Origin: Solirubrobacteraceae bacterium
GTDB lineage: Bacteria > Actinomycetota > Thermoleophilia > Solirubrobacterales > Solirubrobacteraceae
DNA length: 64,000 bases
Direction of reading: 5' to 3'
NCBI GenBank assembly: GCA_029263125.1
Contig: JAJCYD010000024.1
Coordinates: 1-64,000, forward strand
Shown: positions 56,474 through 64,000 of the stretch, piece after piece
Position numbering within the stretch: position 1 is the stretch's first letter
How the letters are laid out: each line of letters opens with the position of its first letter
Translations under genes and position numbers: made by a program
The notes under the pieces: model-generated
What the model was told of the DNA's origin: nothing
The model's input: only the letters and a program-made list of their open reading frames with translations
Database searches by the model: none

Positions 56474-56521
56474 GGCGACATTGCACCGTACCCCCAGCCC
56501 CCGACGGAACCCGCGGGTCGC

Positions 56522-57007
56522 TCAGCCGGCGCGCCCGTCCCACCAGTCGAACAGGTTCTCGCGCTGGTGGGCAAGCGGCCTGGCGGTCGGCTTGCGCTCG
56601 CGCAGGATCTCCAGGGCCCCGTGCGGCGTGAGGCCCTCGCGCAACGCCACGACCGCTGCGACGACGGTCGCCGACCGCTGCCAGCCCGCGCGGCAGTGGA
56701 CGTAGACGCGCTCGCCGTCGTCCAGCCAGGCCAGCACGACCTGAGCGGCTGCCTCGATCTGGCCGGGCTCCAGACGCCCGAAGTCGACCAGCTCGACACG
56801 CCGCTCCTCGATGCCGGCCTGGGCAAGGGCGGCGACGCATGCGTCGCGCGCGCCGGGCTCATATTCGACGTCCTGCACGAGGTTGAAGATCCGCGTGACG
56901 CCGGCCGCGGCCTGTGCAGCGACGTCCTGCGCATCCTGCGGGTAGGCGCCCATCACGAGATCGCCGCCGACGGCGGCGAAGCCGTAGTGCTCAAACCAGT
57001 CCGACAT
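56522..57007 (-). CDS. Dual-specificity / tyrosine-type protein phosphatase
   Basis: The 161-residue protein has the cysteine phosphatase loop VHCRAGWQRS (His104-Cys105, Arg111) and an upstream general-acid region (ELVDFGRLEPGQIEAAAQVV, Asp near 75). The N-terminus MSDWFEHYGFAAVGGDLVMG and AYPQDAQDVA fit the DSP fold. It may dephosphorylate proteins or small metabolites. TAGGGT (minus strand, 57016-57021) lies 8 bp before the ATG. Confidence 0.85.
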   Translation of the reverse strand: MSDWFEHYGFAAVGGDLVMGAYPQDAQDVAAQAAAGVTRIFNLVQDVEYEPGARDACVAALAQAGIEERRVELVDFGRLEPGQIEAAAQVVLAWLDDGERVYVHCRAGWQRSATVVAAVVALREGLTPHGALEILRERKPTARPLAHQRENLFDWWDGRAG

Positions 57008-57101
57008 GCGCTGTGACCCTACGCGGTGCCACGCCCGGCAACGACCGTGACACCGCGGCAAGTAGCTCGTCCGAGCACCCCGCCGCTCTACGGTGAAGGC
57101 C

Positions 57102-58034
57102 ATGCATGCGCTCGCCACCGCGCTCGAGGACGCTGGCGGAATCGCCGCTCCGAGGGAGCGCCTAGCCCAACTTCGCACGCTGCTGCGCGAGGATCTCGCG
57201 CGCTCCGAGCGCGAGATCGCCCTGGCGCGCTCCGGTCGCGATCAGCCGGTGACCGTCGTCTTCGCCGCCACGCCCCAGGCGCTGCTGGCGGTCGTCCCCG
57301 TCGCCGCCGCGATCCGCGCCGATCCCGCCGCCGTCTCCGAGCGCGCGTGGCTGGTCGCCGCGGCAACGGTCGGGGCGCTCGTCGAGATCGCCCAGCCACG
57401 CCGGCCCAGCGGCCCGACCGACCTCCTGCTTGGATGTGGCGCCCTCGGAGGCCATCTGGCGCTGCGCCTACCGACGACCGCGCACGAGGATGCGGAGCTC
57501 GCGGCGGTCGCCTTCGAGGAGCATGCCGCGAGCATCGCTCGTCTGCGCTCGTGCGCGCTCGTGGTCGCACCCGAGGTGCTCGCCGAGACCCACGACTGGC
57601 GGCCGCCGATCGCTCAGGCGCTGCGAAGCGCCGAGGCGATCGCGCGCCTCGGCGGGCGCCCGGCGGACGCCGCATCGGTCGCCGAGCACGAGGACGCGGT
57701 GCTGACGCTGCTGGAGGCGCGCGGCGGCACCCAGCGCCCGCACGACGACCCGTCGCCCGCTCGGCGGATTGCCCGGCGCATCCTGCAACGGCTCAACGGG
57801 ATGGGCAAGTGGGGCGGCTACCACACCGACTACCGCCACCTCGCGCGCGGCTTCGCCGGCAACGAGCGTGCACTCGCCGACGAGGTGGGCGAGGCGCTCC
57901 TGCAGGCCGGGCTGCTGAGCGAGAAGCCAAGCGTCGGCCAGCGCCACGTGTATCTCAACCCGCGGCGCGCGGCCGACATCCACGGGCTGATCGAGCGCGG
58001 CGTCGTGCCCAGCGACCTGCATCTACCGGACTGA
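57102..58034 (+). CDS. Hypothetical protein with C-terminal winged-helix-like segment
   Basis: The 310-residue protein is not recognised. Residues ~45-180 alternate strands and helices (PVTVVFAATPQALLAVVPVA, SCALVVAPEVLAE) like an alpha/beta domain. Residues ~235-310 (KWGGYHTDYRHLARGFAGNE, ALLQAGLLSEKPSVGQRHVY) resemble a small helical/winged-helix domain. An in-frame GTG at 57093 is possible, but TACGGT (57089-57094) would overlap it; with the ATG at 57102 the spacing is exactly 7 bp. Confidence 0.6.
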   Translation: MHALATALEDAGGIAAPRERLAQLRTLLREDLARSEREIALARSGRDQPVTVVFAATPQALLAVVPVAAAIRADPAAVSERAWLVAAATVGALVEIAQPRRPSGPTDLLLGCGALGGHLALRLPTTAHEDAELAAVAFEEHAASIARLRSCALVVAPEVLAETHDWRPPIAQALRSAEAIARLGGRPADAASVAEHEDAVLTLLEARGGTQRPHDDPSPARRIARRILQRLNGMGKWGGYHTDYRHLARGFAGNERALADEVGEALLQAGLLSEKPSVGQRHVYLNPRRAADIHGLIERGVVPSDLHLPD

Positions 58035-58255
58035 TCGGCGCGCGTTCGCGTGGCCTGGCTCCGCCCGAAGGACCGGCTGTACGCGCGGCCGGAAGTTCCG
58101 GGTGCAATCGCGGGATGCCCGGCCGGGATCTGACGGTCGGCGGTGTCCCGCCGTCGTGCTGGTGGCACGGGGGCGGGCGCCGGCGGCCGTCAGGCACGGA
58201 TCGGGCGCCCGGGAAACGCGCAGAACCTCGGACGCGTGTACTAGCCTCAGGAGGG

Positions 58256-58774
58256 ATGCCGGCACGTACCGACAGCTTCGATCTCGGGCGGCTGAAGCTG
58301 ACGCCCGGCGAGGGCCGGCGACTGGAGCTCGACGTGGTCCTGGGGGAGCTGCAGTTTGGTGGCGAGACGTACGCTCCGACCCCGGGGGCCGTGACCGTGG
58401 CGCTCGACATCTCAGCGATGACCCGCGGCGGCTATGCGCTGCGCGTGCGGTTCGCCACGGCGCTGGATGGGCCCTGCATGCGCTGCTTGGAGCCGGCACG
58501 GCCGTCGATCGAGGTCGACGCCCGCGAGGTCGATCAGCCCGGCGGCGGCGACGAGCTGTCAAGCCCCTACGTCAGCGACGAGGTGCTCGACCTGCAGGCC
58601 TGGGCGCGCGAGGCGCTCGTGCTCGCGATACCCGCGCAGGTGCTGTGCAAGGCCGACTGCGCGGGCCTGTGCGCGATCTGCGGCGCCGATCTCAACACCG
58701 CCGGTCCCGAGCACGCCCACGAGCGCGAACCCGACCCGCGCTGGGCGAAGCTCTCAAACCTGAAGCTCCAATAG
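58256..58774 (+). CDS. yceD: YceD/DUF177-family protein
   Basis: The 172-residue protein matches DUF177: a beta-rich N-part, the conserved GPCMRCLEP (C74 and C77) and the second cysteine set CKADCAGLCAICGADLN near 131-146, which fits a zinc site. In most bacteria it precedes rpmF (ribosomal protein L32) and influences rRNA/50S assembly; here no rpmF follows. Both an AGGAGGG Shine-Dalgarno and TAGCCT (58242-58247) lie just upstream. The 221-bp gap before it holds only GC-rich sequence with no feature I can name. Confidence 0.85.
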   Translation: MPARTDSFDLGRLKLTPGEGRRLELDVVLGELQFGGETYAPTPGAVTVALDISAMTRGGYALRVRFATALDGPCMRCLEPARPSIEVDAREVDQPGGGDELSSPYVSDEVLDLQAWAREALVLAIPAQVLCKADCAGLCAICGADLNTAGPEHAHEREPDPRWAKLSNLKLQ

Positions 58775-58784
58775 CCCGGTCTCC

Positions 58785-59219
58785 GTGCCCGAACGCGAGA
58801 TGCTGGTCGATGCCCTCGCGGCAGGCGCCGTCGCGGCGGTGCTCAGCGGCGTGCCCTCGACGGCTCATGCCCTGCTGCACCGTGAGAACCCGCTGGAGGC
58901 CTCGCTGGCGGCGGGGACGCTGCTGCTCGCCGACGAGGACCGGATCTCGCGGCTGCTGCCCGCTGCGATGCTGGCTCACGGCGCGCTGTCGCTCGGCTGG
59001 GCGCTCGTGCTCGCCGCCGCCCTACCGCGCCGCCGCGCCGTGGCATGGTCGCTACCGGCGGGTCTCGCCATCGCCGCCCTCGATCTCGGCGTCGTCGGCC
59101 GCCGTTACCCGCGCATCCGGGCGCTGGCGACCGCACCGCAGGTGCTCGACCACCTGGCGTATGCCGCGACCGTCGCCGTGGTGATCAGCCGCCGGCGGTC
59201 TCGGCGGCCGGCACGCTGA
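58785..59219 (+). CDS. Hypothetical membrane protein (144 aa)
   Basis: The GTG start lies 11 bp after yceD. Hydrophobic stretches at ~8-25, 57-78, 87-105 and 117-135 (AAMLAHGALSLGWALVLAAA, WSLPAGLAIAALDLGVVG, LDHLAYAATVAVVIS) predict three or four helices with a basic C-terminus. No family is recognised. Its 3' end overlaps the convergent CobW-type GTPase gene by 35 bp. Confidence 0.65.
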   Translation: MPEREMLVDALAAGAVAAVLSGVPSTAHALLHRENPLEASLAAGTLLLADEDRISRLLPAAMLAHGALSLGWALVLAAALPRRRAVAWSLPAGLAIAALDLGVVGRRYPRIRALATAPQVLDHLAYAATVAVVISRRRSRRPAR

Positions 59220-60180
59220 GGCGCGCCATCGTCGCGTCGAGCGCGCCGGCATCGACGGAGCCCGCAAGCCCGATGATCACCAGGCGCGAGCTCGGCTGCT
59301 CGTCGCCCCACGATCCCTGCGCCTCGATGCTGTAGCGCCGGCCGACCAGCTGCAGCAGGTAGCGCCGCTCTCCGTCCTCGGCCAGGTGCAGGAACCCCTT
59401 GGCCCGCACGATCCCCTCCGGCAGGGCCTCCAGCGCCGCGACGAGCCCCGCGCCGCTCACCGGCGCCTCGCCGCTGAAGCTCCACGTCTCATATCGCGGA
59501 TGCCCGTGGTCGTGCTCGCCCCGATCGTGACCGGCGTGGTCGTGCGCCGGCCGCGACGGCGCCGAGCCCGCGCCCGCGCCCGGACCGACGCCGATCAGCA
59601 CGTCGGCCGGCACCTCCCCGAACGCCGCGTCGACCATGCTCGTCGACGGCCCGACGATCTCGCGCAGCCAGCGGCGCAGCGATCCCAGCGCATCCGGCTC
59701 GACGAGATCGGTCTTGTTGACGACGAGCAGGTCGGCCGAGCGCAGCTGTGCGATCACCTGGGACGCGGTCGCCTCGTCCTCGGCGCGAGCGCGCACCGCC
59801 TCGGCATCGACGACGATCACGACCGCGTCGCGGGCATAGCCGGGCATCTCGCCGAGCACCGCGATCTGCGTCGGATCCGCCACGCCGCTGGCCTCGACGA
59901 CGACGTGCTCGGGCGCGTGATCGCCGTCGCGGAAGTTCGCGAGCGCCGCGATGAAGTCCTTGCCGATCCCACAGCAGATGCAGCCGTTGGAGAGGTTGAC
60001 CATGTCGCCGTCGCGCGACTGGATGAGCTCCTCGTCGATGTTGATCGCGCCGAAGTCGTTGACGAGCACGGCGAGGCGGCGCTCGCCGGCCCCGCTGAGC
60101 AGGTGGTTGAGCAACGTGGTCTTGCCGGCGCCCAGGTAGCCGCCGATCACCGTCAGCTGGATCGCGGAGGTCACGGCCAT
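59185..60180 (-). CDS. CobW/G3E-family GTPase, putative metallochaperone
   Basis: The 331-residue protein has Walker A GGYLGAGKTT (13-22), the CxCC metal site GCICCGIG (67-70), DPTQIAVLGEMPG, NKTDLV (G4) and a His/Asp-rich loop (HDHAGHDRGEHDHGHP) near 225-240, followed by the CobW C-terminal domain. Family members insert Zn or Co into target proteins; the CxCC plus His-rich loop favours zinc handling. The ATG at 60180 has TAGATT (minus strand, 60188-60193) exactly 7 bp upstream, which overlaps the stop of the upstream methyltransferase gene. Confidence 0.9.
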   Translation of the reverse strand: MAVTSAIQLTVIGGYLGAGKTTLLNHLLSGAGERRLAVLVNDFGAINIDEELIQSRDGDMVNLSNGCICCGIGKDFIAALANFRDGDHAPEHVVVEASGVADPTQIAVLGEMPGYARDAVVIVVDAEAVRARAEDEATASQVIAQLRSADLLVVNKTDLVEPDALGSLRRWLREIVGPSTSMVDAAFGEVPADVLIGVGPGAGAGSAPSRPAHDHAGHDRGEHDHGHPRYETWSFSGEAPVSGAGLVAALEALPEGIVRAKGFLHLAEDGERRYLLQLVGRRYSIEAQGSWGDEQPSSRLVIIGLAGSVDAGALDATMARLSVPAAETAGG

Positions 60181-60190
60181 CGACACAAAT

Positions 60191-60814
60191 CTAGTGGTCC
60201 ATCCGCTCGTCCAGGCGCTGCGCGACGATCGCCGCCAGCCCACGTAACTCCCCGCGGCGCTCGACGACGCCCTCGCGGTAGTGGCGTACGTGCAGTCCTT
60301 CGAAGGCTCGCAGCAGCTCGTTGCGTTCCAGGACGTAGTCGGGATTGAACGCCTTGCCGAGCTCGTCGACGTGCGCGCGAGAGAAGGTCTCGTAGAGCAG
60401 CAGGCCGCCCGGCGCCAGCGCGCTGGCGAGCGCGGCGAAGAGGTCGCGCTGGAGGTAGTGCATGCAGATGACGACGTCGTATCCGTCCGCGGGCAGCGGG
60501 TCGCGCTCGAGATCGCTCACGCGGGCGTCGATCGCCAGGCCGAAGCGCGCGGCGGCCGATCCGATCGCGTTCACGGCGACGTCGGAGACGTCGAGCGCGA
60601 CCACCTCGAAGCCGATCTGCGCGAGCAGGCGCGCGTCGCTGGCATCGCCGCACGCGACATCGAGCGCTCGCGGGCGCTGAGCGGCGCCACACACCTCCAC
60701 CAGCTCGGAGCGGTGTTCCACGAGCCACGCGCCGGGCTCCCCTCCAAGCGCCCGGAACCCGTCCTTGGAGTAGCGGGCGTTCCAGCGCTCACGCGCGGGC
60801 GGGCGGTCGCTCAT
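60191..60814 (-). CDS. Class I SAM-dependent methyltransferase (TehB-like)
   Basis: The 207-residue protein has the SAM motif ALDVACGDASDARLLAQIGF (~49-68), the acidic LDVSDVAV, DGYDVVICMHYLQRDLFAAL and LAPGGLLLYETFSRAH, as in the tellurite-resistance TehB / SAM-transferase type 25 group. An N-terminal WNARYSKDGFRALGGEPGAW is also typical. The substrate is unknown. TAGCGT (minus strand, 60824-60829) lies 9 bp before the ATG. Confidence 0.82.
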   Translation of the reverse strand: MSDRPPARERWNARYSKDGFRALGGEPGAWLVEHRSELVEVCGAAQRPRALDVACGDASDARLLAQIGFEVVALDVSDVAVNAIGSAAARFGLAIDARVSDLERDPLPADGYDVVICMHYLQRDLFAALASALAPGGLLLYETFSRAHVDELGKAFNPDYVLERNELLRAFEGLHVRHYREGVVERRGELRGLAAIVAQRLDERMDH

Positions 60815-60909
60815 GCGCCGGGCACGCTACTACGACGACACCCGGCTCATGTCCGGTGCTGCGGCCGGGTACGCGGGCTCAGACGCGCACAACGAGCAGG
60901 AGGAAGCGC

Positions 60910-61215
60910 ATGTCCGAGAAGGAGATGGCAGATCCGCAGACCTACCGCGGGGGCGTAGAGGAGCCCGCCGACGCCAAGGCCGGTGCCCCCGGCGGACTCG
61001 TGCCTCGCGAGATGGTCGACGAGGAGACCAGCGAGCGCGCCGACGAGCAGGAGATGAGCGACGCGGCACTCGGCGGCTTTGCGACCGAGGAGCCTTCGAC
61101 GCAGGTGCCGCGCGACGGCGGCGACGATGCCGACGCCACGCGCGACGGCGGCCCCGACCCCGACTCCCCCAGCCGCACGGGCTCGGGCTCCGTGCCCGAT
61201 CCCGGGCGCACCTGA
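60910..61215 (+). CDS. Small acidic disordered protein (101 aa)
   Basis: AGGAGG lies 8 bp before the ATG, so translation is well supported. The product is charged and low in hydrophobics, with many Asp/Glu/Gly/Pro residues (MSEKEMADPQTYRGGVEEPA, VDEETSERADEQEMSDAALG, DGGPDPDSPSRTGSGS). It has no fold prediction from sequence and no recognised family. Stress-related acidic proteins of this kind are common, but that is only an analogy. Confidence 0.55.
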   Translation: MSEKEMADPQTYRGGVEEPADAKAGAPGGLVPREMVDEETSERADEQEMSDAALGGFATEEPSTQVPRDGGDDADATRDGGPDPDSPSRTGSGSVPDPGRT

Positions 61216-61281
61216 GCGACCCCGGTGGCGTGGCGTCGTTGAACGGTTGTCGCCGATCGCCGATCGCGCGATGATGTGCGC

Positions 61282-61677
61282 ATGGCCAAGATCCGGATAG
61301 ACCAGGCGGACGACCTCGCGGTACGCGATGTCGTGCACGCAAAGCTCAGCACCGTCGAGGCGACGTCGACGATCGGCGACGTTCGTGCGTACTTCGCGGC
61401 GAGCGCCAGCCGCCGGCAGGCGTTCGTCGTGGACGGTGGACGCTACGTCGGGGCGCTCACGCCGGACGACCTCGCCGGCAAGGCCGCGGACCGCCTCGCC
61501 GTGGAGGTCGCCGATCGCGGAACGACGATCGGCCTCGACGAGCCGGCGACGACCGGCCGCGACCTGGCGCTGCGAACCGATGCCCGGCGCGTGGCGGTGA
61601 TCGACGACGACGGCAGGCTCGTCGGCGTGGTCGCCGTCACCGGCGATCTCACGTCGTTCTGCGGTACGGCCGCCTGA
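61282..61677 (+). CDS. CBS-domain protein
   Basis: The 131-residue protein has two CBS-like halves: AVRDVVHAKLSTVEATSTIG with AFVVDGGRYVGALTPDDLAG, and a second TIGLDEPATTGRDLAL with RVAVIDDDGRLVGVVAVTGD. Paired CBS domains bind adenine nucleotides and regulate other proteins. Standing alone it may be an adenylate-sensing regulator. A GTG two codons earlier (61276) is an alternative start. Confidence 0.75.
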   Translation: MAKIRIDQADDLAVRDVVHAKLSTVEATSTIGDVRAYFAASASRRQAFVVDGGRYVGALTPDDLAGKAADRLAVEVADRGTTIGLDEPATTGRDLALRTDARRVAVIDDDGRLVGVVAVTGDLTSFCGTAA

Positions 61678-61685
61678 AGCCCCGG

Positions 61686-62480
61686 TCAGCCCTCGTCGAG
61701 GATCTTCTGCGCGCCGACGGTCGCCGGATGATCGGCGCCGAAGAGTCGCTCGAGATCGGCGACAAGCTGGCGCTGGATGACCGTCGCCTCATCGGCGCGT
61801 CCCGCGGCTCGGTATGAGGACGCGAGGTCGCGGCGGGCCGTCAGGACGTCCTCGTGATCGTCGCCGTGGATCCGGGCGGCCTCGCTGACCATCGTCTCCT
61901 CGACGGCAATCGACTCGTCATGGCGATCGGCCGACCACAGCGAGGACCCGAGGTTCGAGCGGGCGTCGAGCGTCTCCTCGTCGTCGGGTCCGAGGACGCG
62001 GACGCGGTCTTCGAGCACCTGCGCCAGCACGGTGATGGCGTCGGCCGCGCGGCCAGCCGAGGCATAGGAGAAGGACAGGTTCGAACGAGCCGTGAGCGTG
62101 TCGAGGTGATCTGGTCCGAGCACCCGCAGGGTCGCCTCGAGCACCTCTTCCTCGATTCGGATCGCCTCGTCGAGGCGACCATTCGACCAGTAGGACGCGG
62201 CCAGGTTGACGCGGGCGCGCAGCGTCGAGGGTGAGTCGGCTCCGAGCGTGCGCTCGGAGATCTCAAGCACCTCCTCCTCGATCGTGATGGCGTCCTCGGA
62301 GCGGCCGGACTGCCAGTAGGAGTACGCGAGCTCACTGCGCATCGCCAGCGTCTCGGCATGCTCGGGACCGAAGGCGGCGACGTGCTCGTCGACCTGGCGC
62401 TCCTGGCGCTCGATCGCCTTCTTGACGACGTCCTTGACGGCCTGCTGCTGCTCATGCTCGGTCTGCACCTGCTCGTCCAT
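61686..62480 (-). CDS. Tetratricopeptide (kinesin-light-chain type) repeat protein
   Basis: The 264-residue protein has a charged N-terminal helix (~1-40) followed by five 42-residue TPR units (for example AETLAMRSELAYSYWQSGRS, STLRARVNLAASYWSNGRLD, DTLTARSNLSFSYASAGRAA). Each contains the conserved L-A-x-S-Y and G-R positions and ends in EEEVLE-like helices. TPRs mediate protein-protein contacts. GAGGAGGG lies 6 bp before the ATG, a strong Shine-Dalgarno. Its binding partner is unknown. Confidence 0.85.
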   Translation of the reverse strand: MDEQVQTEHEQQQAVKDVVKKAIERQERQVDEHVAAFGPEHAETLAMRSELAYSYWQSGRSEDAITIEEEVLEISERTLGADSPSTLRARVNLAASYWSNGRLDEAIRIEEEVLEATLRVLGPDHLDTLTARSNLSFSYASAGRAADAITVLAQVLEDRVRVLGPDDEETLDARSNLGSSLWSADRHDESIAVEETMVSEAARIHGDDHEDVLTARRDLASSYRAAGRADEATVIQRQLVADLERLFGADHPATVGAQKILDEG

Positions 62481-62576
62481 CTCGCACCCTCCTCGCACAA
62501 CCACTCGGCGAGAGAGCGTACCGAGGCCACAGCTGCCGGTCAGGGCTTGGCGCGTGGGCGTGGACGCCGGCGCCGC

Positions 62577-62999
62577 TCAGCGCAGCGACGGCTCGCGCAC
62601 CTCGTCCTGCGCGGCGGCGAACTCACAGCAGCAGTCGATCAGCGGGCCCGAGATGGCGCGCAGGGCGCCGATGCGCTCCCGCTCCTGGAGCGGCTGATAG
62701 CTCTCGACGTCGCGCTCGGTGACATAGGTCGCGGCGAGCTCGCACAGCATCAGCGCCTGCTCACGAGTGAGGGTCAACGGCGCTTCGTCGCCGAAGACGC
62801 TCGTGGAGAGCAGCAGGTCGTCGAGGCCGATCCATGCGCGCAGCGCGAGCACCGCATCGGCCTCGTCGTAGTCCGCGCGAGCCATGCTCTCGCGCTTCCA
62901 TGCCAGCGCCTCGCGGAGCACGTCGATCTCGGCGCGAACCATGGTCGCGTCGCAGACGACGGTCTTGCCGTCGCGTCCTATGCGGTAGCTGCGATTCAT
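62577..62999 (-). CDS. Hypothetical helical protein (140 aa)
   Basis: The product (MNRSYRIGRDGKTVVCDATM, then a long charged helix AEIDVLREALAWKRESMARA, and LTREQALMLCELAATYVTER) is predicted mostly helical. It has a cysteine pair in DCCCEFAAAQ near the C-terminus. No family is recognised. An in-frame ATG at 63017 is an alternative start. No good Shine-Dalgarno or leaderless hexamer is seen at either start. Confidence 0.5.
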   Translation of the reverse strand: MNRSYRIGRDGKTVVCDATMVRAEIDVLREALAWKRESMARADYDEADAVLALRAWIGLDDLLLSTSVFGDEAPLTLTREQALMLCELAATYVTERDVESYQPLQERERIGALRAISGPLIDCCCEFAAAQDEVREPSLR

Positions 63000-63078
63000 G
63001 AGAGTGCCTATACCCATACTTCTATGTTCGGCACGACAGGTGTGTGACGTTACCTACGCACGGCCAGAATTCGACGGA

Positions 63079-64000
63079 TCAGCATGGCCCCGGAGTTGAC
63101 GCGCATGCCTGCCGGACCGCGGCCGCGAACGCGTCGACCTCCTCGGCCGTCGTGTCCCAGGAGCACATCCAGCGTACCGAGCCGCTCGGCGGGTCCCACA
63201 CGTAGAAGCGCCAATCGGCCTGCAGGATCCGCGTGGCGGCCGCGGGGATGACGGCGAACACGCCGTTGGCCTCGACGCGCTCGACGATCCGCACTCCCGC
63301 CGCGCCGTCCAGCGCGGCAGCCAGGCGCGCGGCCATCGCGTTGGCGTGGGCGGCGTTGCGGCGCCAGAGATCGCCCTCCAGCAGGGCGATGAACTGCGCC
63401 GCGAGGAAGCGGCTCTTGGACGCCAGCTGCATCGTCTGCTTGCGCAGGTAGACGAACCCCTCGGCGAGTTGCGGGCGCAGCAGGACGACCGCCTCGCCCA
63501 GCAGCAGGCCGTTCTTCGTGCCACCGTAGGACACGGCGTCGACGCCCGCGTCGCTGGCGAGGGCGCGCAGCGGCACGCCGAGCGCGGCGGCGGCGTTGGA
63601 CAGCCGCGCGCCGTCGACGTGCAGCAGCATGTCGTGCTCGTGAGCGACGTCGGCGAGCGCCGACAGCTCGTCCACGCTGTAGCACGTGCCGACCTCGGTG
63701 CTCTGAGCGATCGAGACCACGCGCGGCTGCACGGCATGCTCGTCGCCACGGCGCCCGAGCCGAGCCGCCACGAGCTCCGGCGTCAGCTTGCCGGCGGGAG
63801 CGGCGACCGCGTCCAGCTTCACGCCGGCGACGTGCTCGGGCGCTCCGCCCTCGTCGACGTCGATGTGTGCTCCCGCAGCGCACACGACTGACTCCCACGG
63901 CCGGCACATCGCCCGCAGGCACAGGACGTTGGCCGCGGTCCCGTTGAAGACGAGAAACCCGACCGCGTGCTCGCCGAAGTGCTGACGCAGCAGCTCCTCG
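63079..64000 (-). CDS. ltaE: Low-specificity threonine aldolase family, 5' end outside the window
   Basis: The frame is open from the window end and stops at 63079. The visible ~306 residues have the fold-type I PLP pattern: FNGTAANVLCLRAMCRPWES, the Asp in LLHVDGARLSNAAAALGV, and VSYGGTKNGLLLGEAVVLL with the PLP lysine. The C-terminus ends FYVWDPPSGSVRWMCSWDTT and a helix. It cleaves threonine (or related beta-hydroxy amino acids) to glycine and acetaldehyde. The N-terminus is cut off. Confidence 0.85.
   Translation of the reverse strand, partial: EELLRQHFGEHAVGFLVFNGTAANVLCLRAMCRPWESVVCAAGAHIDVDEGGAPEHVAGVKLDAVAAPAGKLTPELVAARLGRRGDEHAVQPRVVSIAQSTEVGTCYSVDELSALADVAHEHDMLLHVDGARLSNAAAALGVPLRALASDAGVDAVSYGGTKNGLLLGEAVVLLRPQLAEGFVYLRKQTMQLASKSRFLAAQFIALLEGDLWRRNAAHANAMAARLAAALDGAAGVRIVERVEANGVFAVIPAAATRILQADWRFYVWDPPSGSVRWMCSWDTTAEEVDAFAAAVRQACASTPGPC

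Overview
The window is chromosomal DNA of a very GC-rich actinobacterium. The gene set fits the class Thermoleophilia (Solirubrobacter/Conexibacter-like): actinobacterial-type MutY, UvrA/UvrB and MazEF, a DivIVA-like coiled-coil protein, Rex, a BlaI/M56 pair, a TrkA pair beside APC permeases, and Vps62-like and sigma-plus-secreted-protein genes. This placement is an inference from protein style; no rRNA is present. I see no insertion sequence, prophage, integrase or CRISPR array, so this is mostly ordinary core and lineage-specific chromosome. The outermost genes are cut at both ends (a DUF4383 membrane protein at 1-422 and a threonine-aldolase-like gene at 63079-64000).

Layout. 1-8.1 kb: a divergent DUF4383 / blaI-M56 locus with two matching palindromes, a methyltransferase, an SGNH hydrolase, PEP carboxylase (ppc), and a CBS-DRTGG-DHH pyrophosphatase. 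8.1-13.5 kb: DoxX, Gfo/Idh/MocA oxidoreductase, histidine phosphatase, Vps62-like protein, tag, cobT. 13.6-17.3 kb: a two-gene heterodimeric ABC exporter with one degenerate ATP site, then tRNA-Gln(CTG). 17.4-22.5 kb (minus strand): two APC-permease/USP fusions, a small membrane protein and two TrkA/RCK proteins, a probable K+ uptake system. 22.6-29.3 kb (minus): lipoprotein, YceI, H+-pumping pyrophosphatase, a YbdK-type ligase and the rimI-grx-rex operon. 29.4-32.9 kb: an LPNTG surface protein, msrB, family-4 uracil-DNA glycosylase and a large secreted protein. 33-38.5 kb: panC-panD-panB, then DUF47 and a PiT phosphate transporter, then a LysM/lytic transglycosylase. 38.4-46.5 kb: an acyltransferase, a broken ECF sigma gene fused to a secreted-protein gene and its tandem paralogue, a flavoprotein reductase, an internally duplicated membrane protein, a VTT/DedA-type protein and a MazEF module. 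46.5-53.3 kb: DNA repair (uvrA with a LexA box, mutY, uvrB) and a DivIVA-like protein. 53.4-64 kb: an orphan AbiEi-like/DUF559-like protein, acyP, a HAD phosphatase, a PD-(D/E)XK coiled-coil protein, a dual-specificity phosphatase, YceD, a CobW-type GTPase, a methyltransferase, small acidic, CBS and TPR proteins, and a threonine aldolase.

The most general signal is a promoter grammar. About twenty first-of-operon genes carry a TANNNT hexamer 6-9 bp before the start codon and mostly no Shine-Dalgarno sequence, as expected for leaderless mRNAs, whereas several other genes have clear Shine-Dalgarno sequences. I used this spacing to choose several starts (for example ppc at 3500, YceI at 23998, uvrA at 49450). 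Other points worth a second look are the nested inverted repeat at 53293-53413, the broken sigma gene, the complementary degeneracy in the ABC pair, two candidate short upstream ORFs (panC and VTT), and the paired palindromes in front of blaI. I did not find a clearly new defence or biosynthetic system.
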